A DNA stretch of 62,290 nt from Alphaproteobacteria bacterium (GCA_013151255.1 JAADIQ010000018.1:1-62290), one strand, 5' to 3'. Positions 30,385-39,242 are shown, counted from the first letter of the stretch. Made by a program: numbers and translations. Notes: generated from the sequence alone by a model not told the origin.

Positions 30385-30417
30385 GCTGCTATCCTTCGCG
30401 TCGCGAAGGATAGCAGC
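30385..30417. repeat. 33-base perfect palindrome
   Basis: GCTGCTATCCTTCGCG, one T, and its exact reverse complement. It lies about 80 bases after the serine hydrolase stop. No T-run follows on either strand, so it is not a standard terminator, and no second copy was noticed in the window. Confidence 0.7.
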
Positions 30418-30566
30418 CATAGCCGACCGCCTCATTTGTGACCATCCTCGCGTCGTCGCAGCGCAATAAACCACCAATTTGATTTCATCCCCCCAGCGAC
30501 GTACACCTTGTGCTCTCGCTAAGGCTGTTGCGTTGTCCATGCCCAACTCATGAACAGGACCCATCA

Positions 30567-31587
30567 ATGACTTCAACCGTTCTCGTCAGCGGCGCTACCG
30601 GCTTTGTCGGGCTGCACACCGTCATTCAGCTCTTGCAAAACGGCCATACCGTGCGCGGCACGTTACGCTCACCGAAGCGCGAGACGGAAGTGCGCGAGAG
30701 CGTTGCGCGCCATGTCGACGCCGGTGACCGGTTGTCGCTGCATCAGTGCGACTTGCTTAGCGACGACGGCTGGGATGAGGCTATCTCGGGCTGCGATTAT
30801 GTGCTGCATGTCGCCTCGCCGTTCATCATCGGCGCGCCCAAGCACGAAGACGAGCTCATCATCCCAGCGCGCGACGGCGCCCTGCGGGTGCTCAAAGCCG
30901 CCGCTAAAGCCGGCGTCAAGCGCACCGTCATGACCTCCTCGGTCGCCGCCGTTTCCGCCGGGCATGACCGCGACACGACGCATATTTTCACCGAAGACGA
31001 TTGGTCGAACACCGACAGCTCGGAAATCGGCGCTTATGAGAAATCAAAAACCATCGCCGAGCGCGCCGCCTGGGATTTTGTCAAAAGCGACGGCGCGGGC
31101 ATGGAGCTGGCGGTGATTAATCCGGGCGCCATTCTCGGGCCGATCCTCAATGCCGACAGCGGCACGTCGGGCGAGATTGTGCGCCAGTTGATGGTGCGCG
31201 CCATGCCGGCTTGCCCGCGGGTTGGTTTTTCCTGCGTCGATGTGCGCGATGTCGCGGGCGCGCATCTGGCCGCCATGACAACGCCCGACGCTGCCGGAAA
31301 GATTTATCTGCGCGATTGAGTTTTCGTGGTTCAGCGATGTTGCAAAAATTCTCGATGCGCGGTTCAGCAAGGACGGGTATAAAATCCCCACCGGCGAACT
31401 TCCCAACTTTGTCCCGCGCATCATGCAATATTTCAATCCGTCATTGAAAACGATTATTCCCAGCCTCGGCAAACGCCGCGACTATGACAATGCACGCATA
31501 AAAACCACCCTCGACTGGAAGCCGCGCTCGCTTGAAGAGATGAGCGTTTCCATGGCGGAAAGCATGATAGAGTTTGGCGTGGTTTAG
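30567..31587 (+). pseudogene. NAD-dependent epimerase/dihydroflavonol-reductase-like protein, frameshifted near the C-terminus
   Basis: Starting at MTSTVLVSGATGFVGLH (Rossmann G-x-x-G-x-x-G), the reading frame runs through VLHVASPF, the YxxxK catalytic pair in GAYEKSKTIAERAAW and NPGAILGPIL, and stops at 31319 after KIYLRD. The next frame continues without a start as CAIEFSWFSDVAKILDARF through LGKRRDYDNARIKTTLDWKP to a stop at 31587. That is the normal extended-SDR C-terminus. The shift lies within about 31302-31311 and is worth +1 (or -2). Repaired, the protein would be about 340 residues. The core fold is intact, so the truncated form might still fold in part. Confidence 0.85.
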
Positions 31588-31596
31588 GAGCGGTTG

Positions 31597-32193
31597 ATGA
31601 CGATAGCACTGGCGGCAGTTCTCGGTTACCTCCTCGGCTCCGTGCCGTTCGGCCTGGTGCTGACGAAGCTTGCGGGGCTGGGCGATATTCGCGCCATCGG
31701 CTCCGGCAATATCGGCGCGACCAACGTGTTGCGCACCGGCCGCAAGGATTTGGCGCTGGCGACATTATTGCTCGACGGCGGCAAGGGCGCGATTGCGGTC
31801 GTCGTCGCCTTGCTGTTCGGCTGGCGCCCGGAAATTGCCGCCGCGGCGGCGTTTTTGGGCCATTGCTATCCGGTGTGGCTGCGCTTTAAGGGCGGCAAGG
31901 GCGTTGCGACCTTCATGGGCACGCTGTTCGCGTTGCATGTGATCGCCGGGTTGTTCGCCGGCGCCATCTGGCTCGCCAGCGCATACATCACGCGCTACTC
32001 CTCCCTCTCCGCATTGCTGGCCGCCGCCGCAACGCCGTTCGTTCTGTTCGCATTAGGCAAGCCGGAATTTGCGATAGCGGCGCTGTTCATGACCGCGCTA
32101 ATCCTCATCCGCCATAAGGCGAACATCGCCCGACTTCTGGACGGCGCGGAACCGAAGATTGGCCACAAAGAAGACGCCGATGCCAGCGCTTAG
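31597..32193 (+). CDS. plsY: acyl-phosphate glycerol-3-phosphate acyltransferase
   Basis: 198 residues from the ATG at 31597, with AGGAG seven bases upstream. It is an integral membrane protein with GYLLGSVPFGLVL, IGSGNIGATNVLRTG, DGGKGAIAV and GHCYPVWLRFKGGKGVAT, the three conserved PlsY loops. It makes lysophosphatidate from acyl-phosphate in the inner membrane. It overlaps the dprA start. Confidence 0.95.
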   Translation: MTIALAAVLGYLLGSVPFGLVLTKLAGLGDIRAIGSGNIGATNVLRTGRKDLALATLLLDGGKGAIAVVVALLFGWRPEIAAAAAFLGHCYPVWLRFKGGKGVATFMGTLFALHVIAGLFAGAIWLASAYITRYSSLSALLAAAATPFVLFALGKPEFAIAALFMTALILIRHKANIARLLDGAEPKIGHKEDADASA

Positions 32194-33301
32194 CGACAGG
32201 GAACGCCTCGACTGGCTGCAGTTAATCCGTACCCCATCGATTGGACCGATCACCTTTCATCGCCTGATCGCCAATTATGGCGACGCCGATACGGCGTTGC
32301 AGGCGTTGCCGGAATTATCGCACAAGGCCGGGCGTAAAAAACCGTTGCGCGCCGCTGACCGTAGCGCGGCAAAAGCAGAGCTCGCCAATGCCGACCGCCA
32401 GGGCGCCAGAGCCATCGCCTTTTGCGAGGACGACTACCCCAAGGCCCTCGCCGCCATCGCCGACCCGCCGCCAATCATATACTTGCGCGGCCATGCCAGC
32501 CTGTTTGAAAAACCCGCCATCGCCATTGTCGGCGCGCGCAACGCCTCCGGCGTCGGCCGCAAAATCGCACGACAGCTCGCCGCCGATCTCGGGCAAGCCG
32601 GCGTCGTCATCATCTCCGGCCTCGCCCGCGGCATTGACGGCGCGGCCCACGAAGCCTCGCTTGAAACCGGCGCCATCGCCGTCGTCGCCGGCGGCGTTGA
32701 CGTCGTCTATCCGCCCGAACATGACGATTTGACCGCGCGGATTGCAAAACAAGGCGCGGTGATTTCCGAATGCCCAATAGGCTACCGTCCGATAGCGCGG
32801 GACTTCCCCAAACGTAATCGGCTGATCTCCGGTCTCGCGCGCGGCGTCGTCGTGGTTGAGGCGGCGGCCAAGTCCGGCACCCTCATCACCGCGCGCTTCG
32901 CGCTGGAACAGGGGCGTGAGGTTTTCGCCGTTCCCGGCTCGCCGCTCGATGCGCGATGCACGGGCGCCAACCGCCTGATCCGCGACGGCGCGGTGCTGAC
33001 CGAACGCGCGGAAGATATTTTATCAATGCTGGCGCAACAGGAAGGCGGGGTTCGCGAGAACCGGCGCGATGTGTTTGACTGGTCGGACGGCGCGCTGCAG
33101 GAACCTGACCCGGTAGCGCTTATCTCTCTGCGCCGACAGCTGTTAGAAATTTTAAGCTACACCCCGCTCCACCGCGACGAAATCCTGCGCGAAGCCGACG
33201 CGCCGCCAGGCCTCCTCGCCGATGCACTGCTAGAGTTGACGCTGGCCGGCGAAGCCCAAGAACACGCCGGCGGTCAGTTTTCGTTGGCGCCGCCGGAGTA
33301 G
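32180..33301 (+). CDS. dprA: DNA processing protein DprA
   Basis: 373 residues from the ATG at 32180 (MPALSDRERLDWLQLIRT); a TTG at 32159 would add seven residues. An N-terminal SAM-like part is followed by the Rossmann DprA domain (AIVGARNASGVGRKIARQLA, ISGLARGIDGAAHEASL, FPKRNRLISGLARGVVVVEA, SGTLITARFALEQGREVFAVPG) and a C-terminal winged helix. It loads RecA onto incoming single-stranded DNA. It overlaps plsY by 14 bases. In related genomes topA follows; here about 2.3 kb are inserted. Confidence 0.95.
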   Translation: MPALSDRERLDWLQLIRTPSIGPITFHRLIANYGDADTALQALPELSHKAGRKKPLRAADRSAAKAELANADRQGARAIAFCEDDYPKALAAIADPPPIIYLRGHASLFEKPAIAIVGARNASGVGRKIARQLAADLGQAGVVIISGLARGIDGAAHEASLETGAIAVVAGGVDVVYPPEHDDLTARIAKQGAVISECPIGYRPIARDFPKRNRLISGLARGVVVVEAAAKSGTLITARFALEQGREVFAVPGSPLDARCTGANRLIRDGAVLTERAEDILSMLAQQEGGVRENRRDVFDWSDGALQEPDPVALISLRRQLLEILSYTPLHRDEILREADAPPGLLADALLELTLAGEAQEHAGGQFSLAPPE

Positions 33302-33306
33302 GGTTT

Positions 33307-33519
33307 ATGCTCGATCAGAATACGGAAATTGGCCAGAAATGGTCATTCGCCACGAAACGGTTGGATGTCGCTAGTGGGGCAATAAAAGAAACCGGTCTTG
33401 GGACTTTTAATATCCGGCCCTATTCAAAAGATGACGTAGAACGATTTTTCATGGCTAGCTCTTGCGTTGCCGGCATTTGCGCCCCGGCATGCGACGCTTT
33501 CCTTTCCACTATCCCATAA
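33307..33519 (+). CDS. possible small ORF of unknown function
   Basis: 70 codons starting 5 bases after dprA. It includes NIRPYSKDDVERFF and a cysteine-rich end (SCVAGICAPAC). No ribosome site is clear and no family is recognised. Base composition resembles the AT-richer insert rather than dprA. It may be a remnant at the left edge of the insertion. Confidence 0.25.
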   Translation: MLDQNTEIGQKWSFATKRLDVASGAIKETGLGTFNIRPYSKDDVERFFMASSCVAGICAPACDAFLSTIP

Positions 33520-33619
33520 GATTTCATTATATTCTTTTCGTCTCATACTTTACTTGAACATATAAAAATACCAGATTGATTTGGGTTCGTCCTCACACAA
33601 CTTAATTAAATGAGGTTTT

Positions 33620-34261
33620 ATGGCAGAGGAACTACAAGACGATGTTAAGGCAATATCACTTTTGATATCAGTTCTCGATCCGCTAGATGATGACGCACGA
33701 ATTCTCGTTCTTGATTACGTGTTGCGAAGGCTAAAAATAAACCTTGCGCCGGTTACTTCACAAACCAGGACACAGCCCTCATTAGCCGAGACGAGCGTGA
33801 CTAACACCGAGGGCGATCCGGTCGAGTTGTTTGGTTCTCAGGGTGATGTTCTTCCAATAGATATCAGAAGCTTTGCGGAGGAAAAAAAACCCAGCACGGT
33901 CAATGAGAAAGTCGCCGTAGTTGGTTACTACCTAGCTCACCTAGCACCCGAAGGTGAACGTAAAGAGAGCATTTCTGCTGGCGATATCAAGAAGTACTTC
34001 ATTCAAGCAAACTTGGAGCTTCCTTCTTCCCCCGAGCGCGTCACACTGATGAACGCAAAAAATGCTGGGTATTTCGATGCGCGCACGAGGGGGCAATATT
34101 CGCTAAATTCCGTCGGATACAATTTGGTGGCTCATAAACTACCCGGAAGCGGCAATTCCGAAGAGGCTCGACGTAAACCAACGAAAAAGCGTGCAAATAA
34201 AGCCGCGAAAAAGAAAATAACCAAAACGACGAAAAGAAAACCGCGTACTAAGGTTAAATAA
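33620..34261 (+). CDS. uncharacterised protein, helical start, compact middle domain, lysine-rich tail; first gene of a two-gene operon
   Basis: 213 residues with an upstream TGAGG ribosome site. Residues 1-36 are helical and acidic (ISLLISVLDPLDDDARILVL), and 37-85 a polar linker. Residues 90-172 form a compact domain (KVAVVGYYLAHLAPEGERKE, DIKKYFIQANLELPSSPERV, LMNAKNAGYFDA, YSLNSVGYNLVAHKL) that reads like a winged-helix DNA-binding unit. Residues 180-213 are a lysine-rich tail. I do not know a named family with certainty. The stop overlaps the next start by one base (TAATG), so the two products are probably made in fixed ratio. The codons are AT-richer than in all neighbours, suggesting transfer. 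Confidence 0.75.
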   Translation: MAEELQDDVKAISLLISVLDPLDDDARILVLDYVLRRLKINLAPVTSQTRTQPSLAETSVTNTEGDPVELFGSQGDVLPIDIRSFAEEKKPSTVNEKVAVVGYYLAHLAPEGERKESISAGDIKKYFIQANLELPSSPERVTLMNAKNAGYFDARTRGQYSLNSVGYNLVAHKLPGSGNSEEARRKPTKKRANKAAKKKITKTTKRKPRTKVK

Positions 34262-35067
34262 TGAAATCGCCGAATGATGAATGGCAATCATTGCGTGAGG
34301 CGTTTTCACGTTTCAGCCAACATTTGGAAAAGGCAAAGAGTATAAATATAAACACAAATATGCTTAGGTCAGAAGCGAGTGACGTCTCACAACAGTACTT
34401 TCAGAAAGCCAGGCATGTCTTGCAAAGCGCAGATCTCGAAGACGAGATTAAAGTGCTGGATGAAGCCTTTGGAATTATTCTAGAGCTTTCCGATCGAAGC
34501 AATGCTAAATCCACGTATAAACGTCAAACGTCAATCATCCGTCGCCTCCTGCCCAAGGTAGGCACAAGGATTATACTTAATCAAAGTGTCACGAAAAACG
34601 AAACAAATACAACTGATGAAGACAAACGCGTAATCCAAACGCTTGGAAGGTTGGTTCCGGCCGCAGCATTATCGTACGAACAGGCGATACACGACCTTTC
34701 AGATAGCGGACGAATTTCTTTTCGAGGCCCTGCGCTTGAATTACGTGAAGCTTTGAGGGAAGCTCTAGATCACCTTGCTCCGGATGAAGAAGTCACTAAG
34801 GCTGATGGATACGTGAAAGAAAAAGATCGTCACGGGCCAACGATGAAGCAGAAAGTGCGCTTCATCTTGAAAGCACGCGGGCAATCTAAGTCAACATCAA
34901 ATGTACCAGAACAAGCTTCTGCTACTGTGGACGAAATGGTGGGCAATCTCACTCGATCAATATACACTAGTTCTTCCGTCGCGACTCACGTTGCGGCGGA
35001 ACGAAAAACGGTTACGCAGCTACGTCGATATGTGGTTGCCATCCTGCACGACATTCTAGAACTCTAG
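34261..35067 (+). CDS. uncharacterised protein, resembles predicted pPIWI-associating nuclease family; second gene of the operon
   Basis: 268 residues. The N-terminal 130 are helical and charged, and the C-terminal half is better conserved-looking: RLVPAAALSYEQAIHDLSD, RISFRGPALELREALREAL, DHLAPDEEVTKADGY, GPTMKQKVRFILKARG and SSVATHVAAERKTVTQLRR. From memory this half resembles the Pfam group described as a predicted pPIWI-associating nuclease (pP_pnuc), but I cannot check it. Glu/Asp/Lys/Arg positions could form an active site, though no classical PD-ExK is clear. It is coupled to the upstream gene and followed by an inverted-repeat scar. A toxin or effector role is inference. Confidence 0.6.
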   Translation: MKSPNDEWQSLREAFSRFSQHLEKAKSININTNMLRSEASDVSQQYFQKARHVLQSADLEDEIKVLDEAFGIILELSDRSNAKSTYKRQTSIIRRLLPKVGTRIILNQSVTKNETNTTDEDKRVIQTLGRLVPAAALSYEQAIHDLSDSGRISFRGPALELREALREALDHLAPDEEVTKADGYVKEKDRHGPTMKQKVRFILKARGQSKSTSNVPEQASATVDEMVGNLTRSIYTSSSVATHVAAERKTVTQLRRYVVAILHDILEL

Positions 35068-35099
35068 AGTAAAAAAATTGAGTTATTGGGGCTCCCTTT

Positions 35100-35178
35100 A
35101 TGTCCGCTTCTGCACCGAAGCTGACATTGTTATCTTTGCGCTTAAAGTCCGAAATTGGGCTGAGTCAGCTCTTCGACT
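35100..35178. repeat. paired inverted repeats at the right edge of the AT-rich insert
   Basis: ATGTCCGCTT (35100-35109) faces AAGCTGACAT (35118-35127), with one mismatch. Then AAAGTCCGAA faces TTCGACTTT (about 35144-35178). It is non-coding, lies directly after the two-gene operon, and looks like the scar of a mobile element or a structured 3' end. Confidence 0.4.
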
Positions 35179-35232
35179 TTGACAAACGAACGGCCGCACT
35201 CGGGCCAACCCGCGCCGGAATAGCGCACGCTC

Positions 35233-35421
35233 TCAAGCAGCCTTGGAAATCCGGCCTGCTTCCTCGCGGGCGATCTTTAAAAACTGGTCCAGGGGCTCAA
35301 TTCGCTCGCGCCCGGCGATTTGTTCCAGCTCTTGCAGCAAATCGGAGATATAGGCCGCCGCCTGGCTCTGGGAGTCCTTCAATTTGCTCGTCGATGTCTT
35401 GTTAGTGCTTTGTTTTGTCAT
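35233..35421 (-). CDS. small conserved-looking helical protein
   Basis: 62 residues: a polar Ser/Thr/Lys start, then one amphipathic two-helix unit (AAAYISDLLQELEQIAGRER, PLDQFLKIAREEAGRI). The composition and codon use match the host core genes, not the AT-rich insert. Small proteins of this pattern occur in alphaproteobacteria without a known function. It is divergent from topA, with 196 bases between. Confidence 0.6.
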   Translation of the reverse strand: MTKQSTNKTSTSKLKDSQSQAAAYISDLLQELEQIAGRERIEPLDQFLKIAREEAGRISKAA

Positions 35422-35617
35422 GATTATTTCGTCTTTCTGAAACCCATTCCAGTGCGCGTGTGAGGTGTTTTTAGCACAACTCTCGGTAGAGTTTCTAGGG
35501 CAAATGTAAATTTATAGTTGCGGCCCGGGCCGGCCGGAGTTGACAGACAAGGGGGCGCCGACGCAATAACCCGCCCCATTCGCCAGTTCATACCGTTTCG
35601 CCGGGGGTATCCGCTAA

Positions 35618-38275
35618 ATGCAAGTTGTCGTCGTCGAATCTCCATCCAAAGCCAAGACCATCAACAAATATCTTGGCCCCGGCTTTAAGGTGCTGGCCTC
35701 TTACGGGCATATTCGCGACCTGCCGTCGAAAAATGGCTCGGTCGATCCTGACAATGATTTCGCCATGGTTTGGGAGCTTGATGCGGCGTCGAAAAAGCGC
35801 GTCAACGAAATTGCCGCCGCGGTGAAATCCGCCGACCGGCTGGTGCTGGCGACGGACCCTGACCGCGAGGGCGAAGCTATCTCCTGGCACTTGCTGGAAG
35901 TGCTGGCGGAGAAAAAAGTGCTGAAGGGCGTGCGCGTTGACCGGGTGGCGTTTAACGCGGTCACCAAAAAAGCGGTCCAGGAAGCGATGGCGCATCCGCG
36001 CGAAATTGATACCGCGCTGGTCAACGCCTATCTCGCCCGCCGGGCGCTCGATTATCTTGTCGGCTTCACGCTGTCGCCAGTGTTATGGCGCAAGCTCCCT
36101 GGCGCACGTTCCGCCGGCCGGGTGCAGTCGGTCGCCCTGCGCATCATTTGCGTGCGCGAGCTGGAAATTGAAACCTTCGTCGCGGAAGAATACTGGTCGG
36201 TGAAAAGCCAGGCCTCCTCGCAAGGCAGCGCATCGTTTGAAGCGCGCATGGTTATCCATGAAGGCGCCAAGCTCAAAAAATTCACGCTCAATAATGAAGC
36301 CGCAGCCATGGCCGCCAAGCGCGCGGTTGAGGCTGGAACTTTCACCGTCGCGGCAGTCGAAGCCAAACCCGCGCGGCGCAACCCGCCGCCGCCATTTACG
36401 ACATCAACGCTGCAACAAGAAGCCGCGCGCAAGCTCGGCTTTAACGCCCAGCGCACCATGCGCACCGCCCAGGGCCTTTATGAAGGCATCGATATTGGCG
36501 GCGACACCACAGGGCTCATCACCTATATGCGCACCGACGGCGTTGATATAGCGCCCGAAGCGATCAGCGATGCGCGCCGCGCCATTGGCGGGCAGTTTGG
36601 CGACCCCTATGTGCCCGACAGCGCCAGGGTTTACAAAACCAAAGCCAAAAATGCGCAGGAAGCCCACGAGGCGATCCGCCCGACATCGTTCTCGCGCACG
36701 CCGGACAAGCTGCGCGGGCTCGATAGCGATCAGCACAAATTATACGAATTGATCTGGAAGCGCGCCATGGCCAGCCAGATGCAATCGGCGCGGCTTGAAA
36801 ACACCGTTATCGATCTTCTGACGGCGGACAAAAAAACCGGCCTGCGCGCCACCGGATCGGTGATTTTGTTTGACGGGTTTTTAGCGCTTTATGAAGAAGG
36901 CCGCGACGACGCCGATGCGGATGAAAATGGCGGCGTGTTGCCGAAGCTGACGCAAGGCGCGCCGGCGGCAATTTCCGACATCAAAGCCGACCAGCATTTC
37001 ACCCAGCCGCCGCCGCGCTTTTCTGAGGCCAGCCTGGTTAAAAAACTCGAAGAGCTGGGCATCGGCCGGCCCTCGACCTACGCCTCAACATTGTCGACAT
37101 TGCGCGACCGCGGCTATGTCACCATGGACCGCAACCGCTTCTTCCCTGATTCCAAGGGCCGGATTGTGGTGGCGTTTTTGGAAAACTATTTCCGCAAATA
37201 TGTCGAATATGATTTCACCGCGGATCTGGAACAGACGCTCGATAAAATTTCCGCCGGCGACGCCGACTGGAAAGAGTTCTTGCGCAATTTCTGGACTGAG
37301 TTTCACGCCGCAGTGGAAGACACTGGCGAGTTGCGCATCACCGAGGTGCTCGACGCACTCAATGAATCGCTCGGGCCCCTGATTTTTCCGAAGAAAGAAG
37401 ACGGCTCCGACCCGCGCGCCTGCCCGTCTTGCAAGGAAGACGACCGCGCTGATGGTCGCCTCTCCCTCAAAACCGGGCGCTATGGCGCCTTCATCGGCTG
37501 CTCGAATTACCCGGACTGCAAACACACAAGACAGCTCACCGCGCTCGGCGAGGGCGACGGCGCGGAGGCGACGGGCGACAAGGTGCTCGGCAAGGACCCT
37601 GAAACCGGCCTCGACATCACCTTAAAAACCGGCCGGTTCGGGCCTTACCTCCAGATTGGCGAGCAGGAAAAAGGCTCGAAGGAAAAACCCAAACGCGCCG
37701 GCATCCCCAAGGGGTGGGACGCGGCCAGCATCGACCTTGAAAAGGCGCTCACCTTGCTGGCGCTGCCGCGCGATGTTGGCCCACACCCGGAAGATGGCGA
37801 AATGATTGTCGCCGGCCTTGGCCGCTACGGGCCGTTCGTCAAACACGGCAAAACCTACGCCAATCTGCCAAGCGTCGATGAAGTGTTCGAGGTTGGGCTC
37901 AACCGCGCCGTGACGCTGATCGCCGAGAAAAAAGCCAATCCGCGCGGGCGCAAACAGGCGCAAGCGCTGAAAGAACTCGGCGCCCACCCCGAAACCGGCG
38001 ATCCCGTCAACGTCATGGACGGACGTTACGGGCCTTACGTCAAACACCAAAAAACCAATGCGACAATTCCCGCCGGGACTGAGCCGGAAAATATAACTCT
38101 GGAGCGCGCGCTAGAGCTGCTTGCCGCGCGCGAGAAGAAAAAACCGACCAAGAAGAAGGCGGCGAAGAAGAAAGCTACGAAGAAGAAAACCGCCAAGAAG
38201 AAGGCTGCAAAGAAAGCCCCGGCCAAGAAGGCTGCAAAGAAGAAGGCGACGAAGAAAAAAGCCGCCGCGAAGTGA
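35618..38275 (+). CDS. topA: DNA topoisomerase I
   Basis: 885 residues. The N-terminal TOPRIM domain has VVVESPSKAKTINKYLG and ATDPDREGEAISWHL. The catalytic tyrosine lies in GLITYMRTDGVDIAPEA, and GIGRPSTYASTLSTL is the family core. A C-terminal zinc ribbon (CPSCKEDD...CSNYPDCKHTR) and repeated RYGPFVK/RYGPYVKHQK modules follow. The last 45 residues are a lysine/alanine-rich tail of the alphaproteobacterial type. The enzyme relaxes negative supercoils. It belongs to the plsY-dprA-topA-rnr neighbourhood. Confidence 0.96.
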   Translation: MQVVVVESPSKAKTINKYLGPGFKVLASYGHIRDLPSKNGSVDPDNDFAMVWELDAASKKRVNEIAAAVKSADRLVLATDPDREGEAISWHLLEVLAEKKVLKGVRVDRVAFNAVTKKAVQEAMAHPREIDTALVNAYLARRALDYLVGFTLSPVLWRKLPGARSAGRVQSVALRIICVRELEIETFVAEEYWSVKSQASSQGSASFEARMVIHEGAKLKKFTLNNEAAAMAAKRAVEAGTFTVAAVEAKPARRNPPPPFTTSTLQQEAARKLGFNAQRTMRTAQGLYEGIDIGGDTTGLITYMRTDGVDIAPEAISDARRAIGGQFGDPYVPDSARVYKTKAKNAQEAHEAIRPTSFSRTPDKLRGLDSDQHKLYELIWKRAMASQMQSARLENTVIDLLTADKKTGLRATGSVILFDGFLALYEEGRDDADADENGGVLPKLTQGAPAAISDIKADQHFTQPPPRFSEASLVKKLEELGIGRPSTYASTLSTLRDRGYVTMDRNRFFPDSKGRIVVAFLENYFRKYVEYDFTADLEQTLDKISAGDADWKEFLRNFWTEFHAAVEDTGELRITEVLDALNESLGPLIFPKKEDGSDPRACPSCKEDDRADGRLSLKTGRYGAFIGCSNYPDCKHTRQLTALGEGDGAEATGDKVLGKDPETGLDITLKTGRFGPYLQIGEQEKGSKEKPKRAGIPKGWDAASIDLEKALTLLALPRDVGPHPEDGEMIVAGLGRYGPFVKHGKTYANLPSVDEVFEVGLNRAVTLIAEKKANPRGRKQAQALKELGAHPETGDPVNVMDGRYGPYVKHQKTNATIPAGTEPENITLERALELLAAREKKKPTKKKAAKKKATKKKTAKKKAAKKAPAKKAAKKKATKKKAAAK

Positions 38276-38336
38276 TTTGGGGCTTCGGTTTCAAATCAAT
38301 GGCAGATTTTGGAGCGTCCGAAGCACAACTCAACCT

Positions 38337-38419
38337 CCGCTCATTCCGGCGAAAGCCGGAATCCAGAAAAACGCGCGCAGGATGTGGCTCTGGATCCCGG
38401 CTTTCGCCGGAATGAGCGG
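38337..38419. repeat. REP-like inverted-repeat pair (family A), copy 3
   Basis: CCGCTCATTCCGGCGAAAGC... at the left is mirrored by the right end ...CGCCGGAATGAGCGG, with one difference over 31 bases and a 21-base centre. It lies in the 285-base gap between topA and the M23 gene. Confidence 0.85.
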
Positions 38420-38560
38420 GTAGAATGAGGTTGATATTCTTCCTAACTCAAACTGAACCCTACCCAGTCCTTAAAAACCAAGCATCCACCTTAACTTTGT
38501 CGCAGAGTTCCGCAATTATTCTCCCGCGGGTAAGTCACCTAGTACAGTTGCGTAACCCTG

Positions 38561-39160
38561 ATGCGAACCACACGAAATCTTTGCGCTATAGCGCTGGCGG
38601 CGATGCTTGCCGCATGCGCAACCGCGCCGACAAAGCCCTCCCCGACTGTCTCTGCGGCGCCCGCCCCCGCACACAGCGCATTAAAAGTCTGCGCCGGCAT
38701 GGGCGTTTCCAATGCGCCGAAAACCACGTCGGACGGGCGCATTATCAACTATGAGGCAACCACAACCGTCAGCGGCGCGAAGCTGATGCGCGCGCCGGTG
38801 CGCGGGTGCCTGTCATCCGGTTTCGGACCGCGCCATGGCGGGGCCGGACGCATGCACAAGGGCGTTGATTTGTTCACCCGCACGCCCGGCAAAATCTTCG
38901 CCGGCGGGGCCGGTGTTGTGGAGAGCGTCGATACCCAACGCGGTTATGGCCGCACCATCCTCATCCGCCATAATGCGCGCGTGAAAACCCGCTACGCCCA
39001 TCTTTCCGCATATGCGCGCGGCCTCTCGCGCGGAGACAAAGTCCGCCGCGGCGCACTCATCGGCTATACCGGCGAAAGCGGCAACGCCACCGCCGTCCAC
39101 CTCCACTATGAAGTCCTGGTAGACGGCCGCCCGCGCAACCCGATGACGGTTGGCCGCTAA
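38561..39160 (+). CDS. M23-family peptidase lipoprotein
   Basis: 199 residues. The signal MRTTRNLCAIALAAMLAAC gives a lipobox with Cys19. The C-terminal LytM/M23 domain has GFGPRH, HKGVDLF (first zinc ligands) and HLHYEVL (H-x-H). GYTGESGNAT is the usual loop. It is anchored to a membrane facing the periplasm and likely cuts peptidoglycan cross-links or regulates amidases. The histidine and aspartate ligands are all present, so it is probably active. Confidence 0.88.
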   Translation: MRTTRNLCAIALAAMLAACATAPTKPSPTVSAAPAPAHSALKVCAGMGVSNAPKTTSDGRIINYEATTTVSGAKLMRAPVRGCLSSGFGPRHGGAGRMHKGVDLFTRTPGKIFAGGAGVVESVDTQRGYGRTILIRHNARVKTRYAHLSAYARGLSRGDKVRRGALIGYTGESGNATAVHLHYEVLVDGRPRNPMTVGR

Positions 39161-39200
39161 ACGCACCCCTACCCGGAACACAAATCGCGCGCCTTTTGTG

Positions 39201-39242
39201 TTGACAGCAACCGTGGGAAATTATACATAGCCATATGGCTAT
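39201..39242 (+). promoter_or_regulatory. promoter and ArsR-type operator overlapping the start codon
   Basis: TTGACA at 39201-39206, and a -10-like TATACA/TACATA at 39222-39229. ATAGCCATATGGCTAT at 39227-39242 is a perfect 16-bp palindrome that includes the ATG of the regulator (39235). Its placement over the -10 and start codon fits autorepression. Confidence 0.6.

Noticed and set aside
33307..33519. 70-codon frame as a third gene of the island
   Set aside because: Kept only as a low-confidence feature: no ribosome site, no family, and its position fits an edge remnant.
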